64,000 bases of DNA from Streptosporangium sp. NBC_01495 (GCF_036250735.1 NZ_CP109430.1:9300001-9364000), one strand, 5' to 3'; positions 50,043 to 58,892 are shown, counted from the first letter of the stretch. The notes: generated from the letters alone by a model not told the origin. Numbers and translations: made by a program.

Positions 50043-51603
50043 CCTTCACTCCTGAATTCGGAACTCCTGGGTTCAAGGCGGAGACGATCTCGGTGAACTC
50101 CTCGCTGAAATCGCCGCCCTCGGTGCGCGTGAGACCACCCGCCTCGACCTGGCGGTTCTCGTGGATCCGCACCCATATCCTGCGGCGGCGGACGGTCAGG
50201 GTCAGCACCAGGCCGACGACGGCGAGGACCGAGGCCACGAACGCGGGCATCCGGCCCGGGTCGTGGGTGATCTGCAGGGCGATCCACTCCCTGACGCCGG
50301 TGAACTCGATCGAGCCCGCGCCGTTCGGGAGCGTGAGCTTCTTGCCGACCGCCAGCGGGTCGGCCTTCATGACCAGCGGCTTCATCTTCTTCAGGCTCGC
50401 CGGGTCGAGCTCGTAGACCGACTGCGGCCGGCCGTCCCCCAGGCCCAGGTCGCCGGCGAAGGCACCGTACACCTGGGCGGTGGGGTTGGCCGCGCCGGGG
50501 AAGACCGAGACCCATTCCGAGCCCATCGGGACGGTCGTCGGCAGGAAGCCGACGAGGAGGCCGAGCTGCTCGGGCCGCGCGTCCGGGACCTTGATCACGC
50601 ACTCGGAGGTGAAGGTGGCGGGCTGGACGACCAGGCAGGGCACCGGCCCGTCGAAGGCGACCTGGCCCTTGCCGTCGGTGATCCTGAAGGTCGGCGCGTA
50701 GCCGTGGTCGATCAGGTAACTCAGCGTGCCGTTGACGTCCAGCGGCTCGTTGACCTTCAGGACGTAGTCGCGCGGGGCGGCGCCGGGGGCGTCCTCGACC
50801 TTGAGCCTGGCCTCGTAGTCGAGGGCCTGGCCCGCCTTCTCGCCCTTCGCGATGTAGGTCGCCTGGAAGTCGTCGACGGTGAAGGAGAACGGTTCCAGCG
50901 ACTCGGCGTTCACCTGCTGGCCGGGCATGTAGCGGTCGTAGGCGGCGACCGTGTTGGCGAACCCCTCGCCCTCCACGACCAGCACGTTGCCCCGGTAGCC
51001 GTACAGCGTCCCGGCGCCGACCGCGACCAGCAGGCCGAGCAGGGCCACGTGGAACAGCAGGTTGCCGGTCTCGCGCAGGTAGCCCTTCTCCCCGGCGACC
51101 CAGCCGGGACCGGTGGTCACCCGGAACCGCCTGGCGCGCAGCCTCGCGGCGGCCTCCTCGACGGTGAGATCGGCCTCGAAGGAGGCGTGCTGCGGCAGCC
51201 TGCCCAGGTTGCGCGGCGCCGCGGGCGGCTTTTTGCGCAGCTCCCGCAGGTGGGTCGCGGTACGGGGGAGCACGCAGCCGATCAGGGACACGAACAGCAG
51301 AAGGTAGATCGCGGCGAACCAGGGCGCCCTGAACACGTCGAACAGCCAGAACCTGTCCAGCCACTCGGCGAGCCGGGGGCTGTCGTCGAAGTACTGGAAG
51401 ACCTTGGCGTCGGAGACTCCGCGCTGCGGCCAGATCGAGCCGGGGATGGAGCCCAGGGCGAACAGGAACAGCAGGATCAGCGCGGTCCGCATCGAGGTGA
51501 GCGTCCGCCAGAACCAGCGCGCCCACCCCACGACCCCGAGCCCGGCGGGCCGCCGCGCCTCGTTCACCGCTCGCTCCCCCGTCTTCGGGTCGACGGACAC
51601 CAT
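50032..51603 (-). CDS. resB: Cytochrome c biogenesis protein ResB
   Basis: The 523-residue membrane protein has an N-terminal pair of helices (ALILLFLFALGSIPGSIWPQ and APWFAAIYLLLFVSLIGCVLP), a large external domain (about 180-450), and a C-terminal helix (AFVASVLAVVGLVLTLTV). This is the ResB layout; it holds apocytochrome c for CcsB. The start ATG shares one base with the ccdA stop (TGATG). Confidence 0.94.
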   Translation of the reverse strand: MVSVDPKTGERAVNEARRPAGLGVVGWARWFWRTLTSMRTALILLFLFALGSIPGSIWPQRGVSDAKVFQYFDDSPRLAEWLDRFWLFDVFRAPWFAAIYLLLFVSLIGCVLPRTATHLRELRKKPPAAPRNLGRLPQHASFEADLTVEEAAARLRARRFRVTTGPGWVAGEKGYLRETGNLLFHVALLGLLVAVGAGTLYGYRGNVLVVEGEGFANTVAAYDRYMPGQQVNAESLEPFSFTVDDFQATYIAKGEKAGQALDYEARLKVEDAPGAAPRDYVLKVNEPLDVNGTLSYLIDHGYAPTFRITDGKGQVAFDGPVPCLVVQPATFTSECVIKVPDARPEQLGLLVGFLPTTVPMGSEWVSVFPGAANPTAQVYGAFAGDLGLGDGRPQSVYELDPASLKKMKPLVMKADPLAVGKKLTLPNGAGSIEFTGVREWIALQITHDPGRMPAFVASVLAVVGLVLTLTVRRRRIWVRIHENRQVEAGGLTRTEGGDFSEEFTEIVSALNPGVPNSGVKDVR

Positions 51604-52337
51604 CAGATCACCGGCTCGAATCCGCCGACCCAGCCCTGCGTCATCGCGACGAGCTGCTCCCACAGCCCGGTGACGAGCAGCACGCCGACGACGACCAGCA
51701 TGACGCCGCCCACCCGCGTGATCAGCTGCGAGTGCCGGCGTACCGCCTTGAACGTCCGCAGTGCCCTGCTGTACAGCAGCCCGGCCGCCACGAACGGCAG
51801 ACCGAGGCCGAGCGCGTACGCGAAGGCGAGCAGCGCGCCGCGACCGGCGCTGCCCTCGTTCAGGCCGAGGGTGAGCACGACCGCGAGGGTGGGGCCGATG
51901 CAGGGGGTCCAGCCCAGGCCGAACACCAGGCCGAGCAGGGGCGCCCCGGCCAGCCCGGCGGCCGGGAGCCGGTGGATGCGGAAGTCGCGCTGCAGGCCCG
52001 GGATGACCCCCATGAAGGCGAGGCCGAGCACGATCGTGAGGGCGCCCAGCACCCGCGTGATGATCCCGGCGTTGCCGAACAGGGCCGCGCCGAGGCCGCC
52101 GAAGAGCGCTCCCCCGGCTACGAACACGGAGGCGAAGCCGAGGACGAACAGCACGATGCCCGCGACCATGCGCCCCCGCCTGGGGTCGGCGCTCATGCCG
52201 GTCACGTACGACAGGTAGCCGGGGACCAGCGGCAGCACGCACGGCGACAGGAACGACACCAGCCCGGCCGCGACCGCGATCGGCAGCGCCAGCACCAGCG
52301 AGCCACCGGCGACGGTGCCCACGAGGTCGGCGCTCAT
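51603..52337 (-). CDS. ccdA: CcdA-type thiol-disulfide transporter
   Basis: The 244-residue membrane protein has six helices with the redox Cys pair in FLSPCVLPLVPGY and GWTPCIGPT. It would carry electrons from cytoplasmic thioredoxin to the extracytoplasmic TlpA-like protein encoded just upstream, keeping cytochrome c cysteines reduced. Confidence 0.94.
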   Translation of the reverse strand: MSADLVGTVAGGSLVLALPIAVAAGLVSFLSPCVLPLVPGYLSYVTGMSADPRRGRMVAGIVLFVLGFASVFVAGGALFGGLGAALFGNAGIITRVLGALTIVLGLAFMGVIPGLQRDFRIHRLPAAGLAGAPLLGLVFGLGWTPCIGPTLAVVLTLGLNEGSAGRGALLAFAYALGLGLPFVAAGLLYSRALRTFKAVRRHSQLITRVGGVMLVVVGVLLVTGLWEQLVAMTQGWVGGFEPVI

Positions 52338-52364
52338 GCCGGCCCCGGCCGTCGCCCGGAGCCG

Positions 52365-52934
52365 TTATCGCTCATCGCCGACCTTGGTCACCGCGTCGAG
52401 GAGGTCGTTGTACTTGACCGCGCCGAGGGCCCTGGCGGCGATCCGGCCCTGACGGTCGATGATCAGGGTGGCGGGGATGGCCGCGGGCGGGACCGTGCCC
52501 TGGAAGGAGAGCGCGACCTTGCCCGGCTGGTCGAAGATGCTCGGGTAGCCCGGCTGGTGGTTGCGTTCGAAGGCGAGCGCGTCGGCCTTGCGGTCCTTGA
52601 AGTCGACGCCGAGGAACTCCACGCCGTCCGCCTTCGTCTTGGCGTAGATGTCCTTGAGCGCCGGCGCCTCGGCCCGGCAGGGCGGGCACCAGGAGGCCCA
52701 GAAGTTGAGCACCACGATCTTGCCCTTGTGGGCCGCGAGGGACGCGGTGCCCCCGTCGAGGGTCTCCCCCTGAACCTGCGGGGCGACCTTGCGGTCCGCG
52801 GCCTGGAACAGGGTGATCTTACCGTCACCCGCCACGAAGCGGGTGTCGCCGGTCTGCGGCTGCGATCCCTGGTTTCCGGCGCATCCCGCCACGGCGATCA
52901 GCAGCACGGCGGCGGCGAAGGATTGTGCGCGCAT
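52365..52934 (-). CDS. TlpA/ResA-like thioredoxin lipoprotein
   Basis: The 189-residue lipoprotein has a signal (SFAAAVLLIAVAGC, lipobox VAGC) and a thioredoxin fold with NFWASWCPPCRAEAP, the active WCPPC. The cis-Pro region AAIPATLIID follows. It likely reduces the CXXCH cysteines of apocytochromes. AGGGAG lies 10 nt before ATG. It is the first gene of the tlpA-ccdA-resB-ccsB set. Confidence 0.93.
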   Translation of the reverse strand: MRAQSFAAAVLLIAVAGCAGNQGSQPQTGDTRFVAGDGKITLFQAADRKVAPQVQGETLDGGTASLAAHKGKIVVLNFWASWCPPCRAEAPALKDIYAKTKADGVEFLGVDFKDRKADALAFERNHQPGYPSIFDQPGKVALSFQGTVPPAAIPATLIIDRQGRIAARALGAVKYNDLLDAVTKVGDER

Positions 52935-52990
52935 GGGTGACGGAGGCTCCCTGTACTACAAGCGGTAGAGCAATCACTGTACCGGCGGGG

Positions 52991-53629
52991 TCAGGCGCCC
53001 GGCACAGTGGGGCGTTTGACGAGCGCCGCCGCGGGCTCGCTGTATCCGACGCTGATCAGACGGTTTCCCTCGAAGGAGAAGCTCGTCAGGCTGGCGAGAC
53101 CGCACTGCCTGCGGCGCGGATCGTGCGGCAGGCGCCTACCCTCGGCCGCGAGCCTGATGGTCCAGATCGGGAGCTGGTGGCTGACCATGATCGCCTCATG
53201 CCCGCGCGCCGCGTCGCGGGCGGCGTCGATCGCGGCCCTCATCCGGCTGACCAGGTGGGTGTAGCGCTCTCCCCAGGAGGGGCGGAGCGGGTTCCACAGG
53301 TAGCGGTAGAAGCGCGGGTTGCGGAAGAGACCGTCGCCCCTGCCGAGGGAGAGGCCCTCGAAGATGTTCTCGGCCTCGATGAGGCGCTCGTCGACCGTGA
53401 CGTCCAGGTGGAAGATCGCGGCGAACGGGGCCGCCGTCTCCTGGGCACGCTCCAGCGGCGAGGAGAACAGCGCGGTGACGTCCCGTCCGGCGACCGTCTT
53501 CGCCACCGTCTCGGCCATCTGGCGGCCGTTGTCGGAGAGGTGGTAGTCGGGAAGCCTGCCGTACAGGACGTTAGCGGGATTGTGCACCTCACCGTGGCGC
53601 AGGAGGTGAACGACGGTGGTCTCAGCCAT
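52991..53629 (-). CDS. Histidine phosphatase (phosphoglycerate mutase-like)
   Basis: The 212-residue enzyme has the RHGEVHNPANVLYGRLP phospho-His motif near its start, a second catalytic His in MVSHQLPIW, and SSPLERAQETA. These mark branch-1 phosphatases. In other actinomycetes a relative sits between hemL and the cytochrome c genes, as here. The substrate is not predictable. Confidence 0.9.
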   Translation of the reverse strand: MAETTVVHLLRHGEVHNPANVLYGRLPDYHLSDNGRQMAETVAKTVAGRDVTALFSSPLERAQETAAPFAAIFHLDVTVDERLIEAENIFEGLSLGRGDGLFRNPRFYRYLWNPLRPSWGERYTHLVSRMRAAIDAARDAARGHEAIMVSHQLPIWTIRLAAEGRRLPHDPRRRQCGLASLTSFSFEGNRLISVGYSEPAAALVKRPTVPGA

Positions 53630-53712
53630 GGTGTCGCCAGCCTACCGACAGGTATGGGTTGGTGGCCGGGCAGGTGGGCCACTCGGGTCGGGTGGGGCGG
53701 GATGGGGCAGGA

Positions 53713-53718
53713 TAGGGT
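53713..53718 (+). promoter_or_regulatory. -10-like TAGGGT box, leaderless start
   Basis: TAGGGT ends 6 nt before the GTG at 53725. This is the spacing of actinobacterial leaderless promoters, and no Shine-Dalgarno sequence is present before the gene. Confidence 0.5.
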
Positions 53719-53724
53719 CACCGC

Positions 53725-54591
53725 GTGAGCCCCCTCGCGCTCGCCCTCGTCCTCTCCTCCGCCGTCGCCCACGCCTGCTGGAACCTGATGAGCAAGCAGG
53801 CGGCCCAGGCCGACGGCGTCGTCTTCGTCTGGATGGTGGCCGCGGCCTCCACACTGGTCTGGACCCCGGTCGCGGCGGGCTACCTCCTCCTCGGCGGCAC
53901 CGGCCCCTCCTGGGCCGACCTCGGGGTGATCGCCGCGAGCACCACGCTGCACCTGGGCTACTTCATGCTGCTTCAGCGCGGCTACCGGCACGGCGACCTG
54001 TCGATGGTCTACCCGATCGCCCGCGGTACCGGGCCGCTGCTGGCCAGCCTGGTCGCCGTCCTGTTCCTGGGCGAGCGGCCGGGCCCGGTCGGTGTCGCGG
54101 GGATCCTGCTGGTCGGGGCGGGCGTCCTCCTGCTCGGCGCGGCGCGTCGGCCCAGCCGCCGGGACCTGGGCGGGATCGGGTTCGGGCTGGCCACCGGGCT
54201 GTTCATCGCGGCGTACACCGTCTGGGACAAGCAGGTCGTTAGCGTCTTCGCGGTCGCGCCGATCCTGCTCAACTACGGCGGCGACCTCGGCCGCACCCTG
54301 GTCCTGACCTCGCCGGTGCTCGGCTCCCGCCGCAGGGGCCTGATCCTGCCCGTCTGGCACGAGCACCGGGCACAGGTACTGGGCGCGGCGGTGCTGATGC
54401 CGCTCTCCTACCTCCTGGCGCTGACCGCGTACACGTTCTCACCCATCAGCGTGGTGGCTCCGGTACGGGAGGTCAGCGTGCTCGTGGCGGTGGTGCTCGG
54501 CGGCAGGCTGCTGGCCGAGGGCGACCTGACCCGGCGGCTGCTGGCCGCCTGCGTCATCGTCGGCGGCGTGGTGACGATCGCCCTCGGCTAA
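53725..54591 (+). CDS. EamA/DMT-family membrane transporter
   Basis: The 288-residue protein has ten membrane helices in two EamA repeats; AHACWNLMSKQAAQ lies in helix 1 and FSPISVVAPVREVSVLVAVVLGG in the second repeat. It is a putative metabolite or drug exporter. GTG 53725 is supported by a TAGGGT box 6 nt upstream and lack of an RBS. It is divergent from the histidine phosphatase and convergent with the LysR gene. Confidence 0.88.
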   Translation: MSPLALALVLSSAVAHACWNLMSKQAAQADGVVFVWMVAAASTLVWTPVAAGYLLLGGTGPSWADLGVIAASTTLHLGYFMLLQRGYRHGDLSMVYPIARGTGPLLASLVAVLFLGERPGPVGVAGILLVGAGVLLLGAARRPSRRDLGGIGFGLATGLFIAAYTVWDKQVVSVFAVAPILLNYGGDLGRTLVLTSPVLGSRRRGLILPVWHEHRAQVLGAAVLMPLSYLLALTAYTFSPISVVAPVREVSVLVAVVLGGRLLAEGDLTRRLLAACVIVGGVVTIALG

Positions 54592-54610
54592 CGGCGCCGG
54601 ACACCGAGGA

Positions 54611-54679
54611 CCACCGGAGAAGCGAAGACCACCGGAGACCGGAAGCCGCCGGAGACCGGAGGTGAGCGGAGACCGGAGG
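54611..54679. repeat. 17-bp tandem repeat, four units
   Basis: Units at 54611-54628, 54629-54645, 54646-54662 and 54663-54679 follow the pattern ccaccggagaccggaag with 1-4 changes each. The tract lies between the convergent DMT and LysR genes. It could also form weak hairpins, but it is not a clear terminator. Confidence 0.7.
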
Positions 54680-54691
54680 CCGCCCGGGACG

Positions 54692-55699
54692 TCACCCGGA
54701 AACGACGGGACCGCCCGGGGCCACCGGAAAAACCGGGGAAACCGTCATCGGAGCCGCCACCGGGACCCCCACCGGCCCGGCGGGCTCGGACACGGGGCCG
54801 CGGAAGTCGGCGGAGACGGCCTTCAGCGCCTCGACCGCGGCGCGGATGGCCGGGCGGCGCGCGGCGTCGCTCCGCCAGAGCGCGTAGATCCTGCGCGTCG
54901 GGCGCGACCGGATCGGGACGACCCGCACCCCCGGCAGGACGAGGTCGCGGCCCAGCCTGGGGATGATCGCGCATCCCTGCCCCGCCGCGACGAGGGCGAT
55001 CTGGGTCGCGTACTCGTCCGCCATGCAGGTGATCTCCGGCTCCAGCTCGGCCGAGCGCAGCGTGTAGACCAGCCAGTCGTGGCAGACCGTGCCGGGTGAG
55101 GAGCTGATCCACTGCTCCCCGGACAGCTCGGCGAGCTCGATCTCGGGACGATCCGCCAGCGGGTGGGACGCGGGCAGGATCACGTCGGCGATGTCGTCGA
55201 AGAGCGTGGCCCGGGACAGCCCCTCGGGGATCGCCACCGGGCGGTTCATCCAGTCCTGGATCACCGCGAGGTCGAGCTCGCCCCTGGCCACCTCGCGGAC
55301 CTGCCGCTCCGGCTCGCGTTCCATCAGCTGGAGGCGAAGGTCGGGGTGGCGCCTGCGCAGCAGCGCGAGCGCGGCGGGCATCAGACCCCGGGCCGCGGTG
55401 GGGAAGGCGCCGATGCTCAGCCGCCCCACGACCTCGCCGCGCAGCGCCTCGAAGTCGGCCTCCGCCGTCTCGACCAGCGCGAGGATGCGCTCGGCGTGGT
55501 CGGCGAGCAGCCCGGCCGCGTCGGTCAGCCGCACCCCGCGCCCGTTGCGCTCCAGCAGGACCGCGCCGGTCTCCCGCTCCAGCTTGGCCAGCTGCTGGGA
55601 GACCGCGGAGGGGGTCACCATGAGCGCCTCGGCCGCGGCGCCCACGGAGCCGTAGACGGAGACCGCGTGCAGGGCCTTGAGCCGGTTGAGATCCAACAT
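54692..55699 (-). CDS. LysR-family transcriptional regulator
   Basis: The 335-residue protein has an N-terminal winged helix (LNRLKALHAVSVYGSVGAAAEAL, cited as ALHAVSVYGSVGAAAEAL; then TPSAVSQQLAKLERETG) and a LysR substrate domain (about 90-295). A Pro/Val-rich tail of about 30 residues (GPVSEPAGPVGVPVAAP) ends next to the tandem repeat. ATG 55699 is chosen from the family N-terminus; AGGA lies about 10 nt upstream. The ligand and target genes are unknown. Confidence 0.9.
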   Translation of the reverse strand: MLDLNRLKALHAVSVYGSVGAAAEALMVTPSAVSQQLAKLERETGAVLLERNGRGVRLTDAAGLLADHAERILALVETAEADFEALRGEVVGRLSIGAFPTAARGLMPAALALLRRRHPDLRLQLMEREPERQVREVARGELDLAVIQDWMNRPVAIPEGLSRATLFDDIADVILPASHPLADRPEIELAELSGEQWISSSPGTVCHDWLVYTLRSAELEPEITCMADEYATQIALVAAGQGCAIIPRLGRDLVLPGVRVVPIRSRPTRRIYALWRSDAARRPAIRAAVEALKAVSADFRGPVSEPAGPVGVPVAAPMTVSPVFPVAPGGPVVSG

Positions 55700-55898
55700 G
55701 TAAGCAATCCTAAACGCGACCGGCAAGAAAGTCTCACTTGTGCTGAAATATCGCATGAAACGACGATTGCAGGACCTGATCATCTCTGGCGTCCTCTACA
55801 CCGGCACCCGCGCTCGTTCTCTCCCTTCTTCGGCGTCTACTCCTTCCGCTCGCTCCGAAACGGGAGAGAATAGAACGAGGGCGACGGAGATGATCTGA

Positions 55899-56537
55899 AT
55901 GAACACACCGAGTGACGGAGACGATGTTACGGTGACCGACGTGAGCGCCGCACTCGACTACTGGCCCTCCCCACCCCCATGGGGATGGACCTCCGACGAT
56001 CTCGACAACCTCCCGACGGAGGGACCGAACGGCGAACCTGACTTCTTCAAGCACGTCGAACTCATCGATGGAGCTCTCGTCTTCATGTCCCCCCAGAAAC
56101 GCTTTCACCAGCGCATGATCCGTCGTCTCACCGAGGCGCTGGACAGTCAAGCCCCGGAGCACCTGTCAGCGGTTGATCAGATGGACGTCAAGCTCGGCCA
56201 CCGGATGCGCCCCTGCCCCGACGTCGTGGTCATCGACGCGAAGGCCGCCGATGACGACGAGCGGACGTTCTACACCCCCGGCGAGGTGCACCTCGCCGTC
56301 GAGGTGGTCTCCCCCGAATCCGAGGATCGCGACCGCAAGACCAAGCCGTCCCGCTACGCCGAGGCGGGCATCGCGCACTTCTGGCGGGTGGAGAACAACG
56401 GCGGCTCCCCCGTGGTCTACGTCTACGAGCTCGACCCCGCCACCCACGCGTACGCCCTCACCGGCATCCACCACGACCGGCTAACCGTCCCGGTGCCCTT
56501 CCCGATCACCATCGACCTCGGCGACCTGCCCAAGTAG
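55899..56537 (+). CDS. Uma2-family (DUF820) putative endonuclease
   Basis: The 212-residue protein has the PD-(D/E)XK fold signature of Uma2: HVELIDGALVFMSPQKRFHQ, the active RMRPCPDVVVIDAKA (Asp, Lys) and VHLAVEVVSPESEDRDRKTKP (Glu). These are common, highly copied proteins of unknown role in actinomycetes. ATG 55899 has GGAG 9-10 nt upstream; GTG starts at 55929 or 55941 are possible. Confidence 0.85.
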   Translation: MNTPSDGDDVTVTDVSAALDYWPSPPPWGWTSDDLDNLPTEGPNGEPDFFKHVELIDGALVFMSPQKRFHQRMIRRLTEALDSQAPEHLSAVDQMDVKLGHRMRPCPDVVVIDAKAADDDERTFYTPGEVHLAVEVVSPESEDRDRKTKPSRYAEAGIAHFWRVENNGGSPVVYVYELDPATHAYALTGIHHDRLTVPVPFPITIDLGDLPK

Positions 56538-56546
56538 GCACTCAGA

Positions 56547-56762
56547 TCAGCCCAGGCCGTCGAACCCGCCGCCCTTGACACCCGCGACAAAGGCTCGCCA
56601 CTCGTCAGGAAAGAAGACCAGCGCCGGGCCGTCAGTGTCCTTGCTGTCCCGGACAACCACGATTCCGGGCAGATTACGTGCGACCTCAACGCAGTTGTCC
56701 GTCGTTCCCTGACTACGCGAACTTTTCTGCCAGTTGGCATTCATCAGGCAGCACTGGGGCAT
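56547..56762 (-). CDS. DUF397 protein
   Basis: The 71-residue protein has the DUF397 pattern WQKSSRSQGTTDNCVEVA ... VVVRDSKDTDGPALVF ... WRAFVAGVKGGGFD. ATG 56762 follows AGAGGAGGGG by 7 nt. DUF397 proteins pair with Scr1/WhiJ-type HTH regulators such as the one at 57046 and modulate them. This is one of two tandem copies. Confidence 0.88.
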   Translation of the reverse strand: MPQCCLMNANWQKSSRSQGTTDNCVEVARNLPGIVVVRDSKDTDGPALVFFPDEWRAFVAGVKGGGFDGLG

Positions 56763-56812
56763 CCGCGTTCCCCTCCTCTTACGCTGGAGATCTCCTTCGA
56801 CCAGTCGCGCGG

Positions 56813-57049
56813 TCAGGAGCGTGCGTCGAAGTCTCCAGTCTTGACGCGGCCGAGGAACGCGGTCCAGTTACTCGGCGAGAACACAAGTGTGGCGCCACCG
56901 GGATGCTTGGAGTCGCGGACAGCGATCAGGCCCGACACGGAGGCGACCTCGACGCAGTCGGCACCACCGTTGCCACTGAGGCTGCTCTTACGCCACGTAG
57001 CGCGAGACAGGTCAGGAAGGTCTCGCGGCTCACGCTCTTCTACGCTCAT
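56813..57049 (-). CDS. DUF397 protein
   Basis: The 78-residue protein reads TWRKSSLSGNGGADCVEVA, IAVRDSKHPGGATLVFSP and WTAFLGRVKTGDFD, the DUF397 fold. ATG 57049 overlaps the stop of the Xre gene by four bases, so the two are made together. It is similar to the DUF397 protein just downstream; the pair looks like a local duplication. Confidence 0.9.
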   Translation of the reverse strand: MSVEEREPRDLPDLSRATWRKSSLSGNGGADCVEVASVSGLIAVRDSKHPGGATLVFSPSNWTAFLGRVKTGDFDARS

Positions 57050-57906
57050 GAAGTCGTCTCCTCTACGACCGCGCTCATCAGCGCGACGGACTCGTTCGGC
57101 GGCAGGGCGGCCGCGCGAAGGTGGTCGAAAATGAGTCTATACCTGCGTACTTCTTCTGGCTTTTCTAGATATAGGGAGCCCGTCAAGTACTCGACGTAGG
57201 CAACGCGGGTTTCCGAGGGTGGGGGAAACTCCAGGAGGTGGAAGGGGCCGAGCATTCCAGGGTGGGCGCCTCCGGCGAAGGGCAACACCTGCAGAGTGAC
57301 ACAGGCGAGTCGTCGCGCGTCGCGGAGTTTGAGAAGTTGCTCGCGCATGGTCGCCGGGCCACCGATGGCGTGCCGTAAAGCCGCTTCACTCATCACCGCC
57401 CATAGTTCTGGCGGGTTGGGCCGGGCAAGGAGCTTCTGTCTGGCCAAGCGCAGAGCGACGAGCCTGTCGATCTCCTCCTCAGGCATTCCAGGGTGGTCGG
57501 CTTCGATGACAGCACGCGCATACGCCTCGGTCTGAAGAAGGCCGGGGATCAATTGGGGTTGGTAGGTCTGGATTGTCGCGGCCTCGGCTTCGAGCCCGAT
57601 GAAGACCTCGAACCAGGGCGATACCGCGTCCCCGTGAGCGTGCCACCATCCTCGCTTGCTCGCTTCACGCGCGAGGTCGAGTACGGCTTGAGTTTCGTCG
57701 TCGGCCGCACCGTACAGATCGAGGAGTTGAGCGAGGACCTTCTGGCGGATGGTGACTCTGCCGGTCTCGAAGCGACTGATCGTCGAATCGGAGCGGCCGA
57801 TGCGCTCGCCCGCCTCAATGGCGGATACATTCGCACGCTCACGTAGCCGACGCAGTTCCATGCCGAGCTGCCGCCGCCGGACAGTAGGGCTCTGACCTTC
57901 GGTCAT
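57046..57906 (-). CDS. Xre-family HTH regulator with DUF5753 (Scr1/WhiJ type)
   Basis: The 286-residue protein has an N-terminal HTH (about 14-70: LRRLRERANVSAIEAGERIGRSDSTISRFETG) and a DUF5753 effector domain (about 105-280: QTYQPQLIPGLLQTEAYARAV, LPFAGGAHPGMLGPFHLLEF). In this family a DUF397 partner encoded next door antagonises the regulator, as in WhiJ and Scr1-type sets of Streptomyces. AAGG precedes ATG 57906. It is divergent from the small protein/ATPase pair at 58114, forming the classic three-part cluster. Confidence 0.92.
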   Translation of the reverse strand: MTEGQSPTVRRRQLGMELRRLRERANVSAIEAGERIGRSDSTISRFETGRVTIRQKVLAQLLDLYGAADDETQAVLDLAREASKRGWWHAHGDAVSPWFEVFIGLEAEAATIQTYQPQLIPGLLQTEAYARAVIEADHPGMPEEEIDRLVALRLARQKLLARPNPPELWAVMSEAALRHAIGGPATMREQLLKLRDARRLACVTLQVLPFAGGAHPGMLGPFHLLEFPPPSETRVAYVEYLTGSLYLEKPEEVRRYRLIFDHLRAAALPPNESVALMSAVVEETTS

Positions 57907-57978
57907 GTGTTCGCCTTCATGAGATTTCTACTGATTTGGCCTATCTCGCAAACCGAGCCTTCCATGAAGTTCCTTTCG

Positions 57979-58030
57979 TGCATATGCATTTGGGGTTGCA
58001 TATGGGGCTGCAGAGACTGCATGCTCTGAG
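57979..58030. promoter_or_regulatory. TGCAT-rich repeats in the divergent promoter region
   Basis: The palindrome tgcatatgca (57979-57988), then ttgcata (57996-58002) and tgcatgc (58018-58024), the last inside a CAGAG...CTCTG inverted repeat (58011-58028). These are candidate binding sites of the Xre regulator in the 207-bp gap it shares with the gene at 58114. Assignment is inference. Confidence 0.45.
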
Positions 58031-58113
58031 CATACGGTCGATGACACTCCGTAAACAGCAATGTCTCCGAAAGCGCAAGTGGGTCAGTTCGATCTGCAAC
58101 GGAAGGAAGGGCT

Positions 58114-58401
58114 GTGAAGTCACGCGATCCGCAAGAGCAGTTCACTCACCTGGTACGGCTCGGCTGGGACCTACGGGGTCTGGGCTTGTGCACCTCGCTG
58201 GTGCTTCCTCAAACAGGGCAGCCGGTGCTGGAGGTCATGTCCGGCAGCGAAACCCGTGTCCGCATCACCGTCGTCCATCGCGCCTGCGGGTGGGTGTTCG
58301 TCTGGCGACCCTGGTGGGCCAGGGTGTGGCGGCCCGGCGAAGCGGTATGGGCCGAGGCCGACAACGCGGCCGACGTCATCGTCTCGGCGGCGATCGCGTG
58401 A
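58114..58401 (+). CDS. Small protein upstream of the RsbW-like ATPase
   Basis: The 95-residue protein reads FTHLVRLGWDLRGLGLCTSLVLP, VRITVVHRACGWVFVWRPWW and ends in AADVIVSAAIA. It has a Trp-rich beta hairpin. GTG 58114 follows GGAAGGAAGGG. Its stop overlaps the ATPase start (GTGA). Such small proteins commonly precede the ATPase in Scr1/WhiJ-type clusters; no function is known. Confidence 0.78.
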   Translation: MKSRDPQEQFTHLVRLGWDLRGLGLCTSLVLPQTGQPVLEVMSGSETRVRITVVHRACGWVFVWRPWWARVWRPGEAVWAEADNAADVIVSAAIA

Positions 58402-58892
58402 CCACGTACGGGCAGGTCGCCTGCCGCTACGAACGTCAACGGGCGGCCTCGGAGCGCTGGGCCGTGCTGCACCCGCTGGGTCACGCCGAGTTCGCGGGAA
58501 CTGCCTGCTCCGTCGCGACTGTACGCACCTGGGCGCGACACCTCCTGAACGGGAGAGTCACCGACACCGCTCTCGACGACGTGGTGTTGCTGCTCAGCGA
58601 GGTCGTGACGAACTCCGTCGTCCACTCCGACTCCGGACGCACGGCCGGAGGGTCGGTGACCGTCTGCCTGGGTCTGGGCGGTGGCATGGTGCACGCCGAG
58701 GTGATCGACGACGGGGCGGCGACCAGCTTGCCCTTCGTCCGCGTGGCCGAACTCGACAGCGACGGCGGACGCGGCCTGCTCCTGGTGGAGGCCATGGCGG
58801 CCGGATGGGGTGTTCACCACGACACCGAGGCGGGCACCGCCGTCTGGTTCCACGTCGCGGCCGACGGCGTACTCTCCGACAGGACCGGATGA
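58398..58892 (+). CDS. RsbW/AbaA-type ATP-binding protein (HATPase_c_2)
   Basis: The 164-residue ATPase has VRTWARHLLNGRVTD, the N box LLSEVVTNSVVHSDS, VEVIDDGAA and the G box GGRGLLLVEAMAAGWGV. It is like anti-sigma kinases of the RsbW/SpoIIAB class used in actinomycete conservons. The GTG start overlaps the small-gene stop by four bases. Its antisigma target is not known. Confidence 0.85.
   Translation: MTTYGQVACRYERQRAASERWAVLHPLGHAEFAGTACSVATVRTWARHLLNGRVTDTALDDVVLLLSEVVTNSVVHSDSGRTAGGSVTVCLGLGGGMVHAEVIDDGAATSLPFVRVAELDSDGGRGLLLVEAMAAGWGVHHDTEAGTAVWFHVAADGVLSDRTG

Noticed and set aside
54611..54679. CRISPR-like repeats
   Set aside because: Units are directly adjacent with no spacers.
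57903..58145. Minus-strand 80-codon frame in the Xre promoter region
   Set aside because: No RBS or family; overlaps the regulatory region and the start of a better supported gene.
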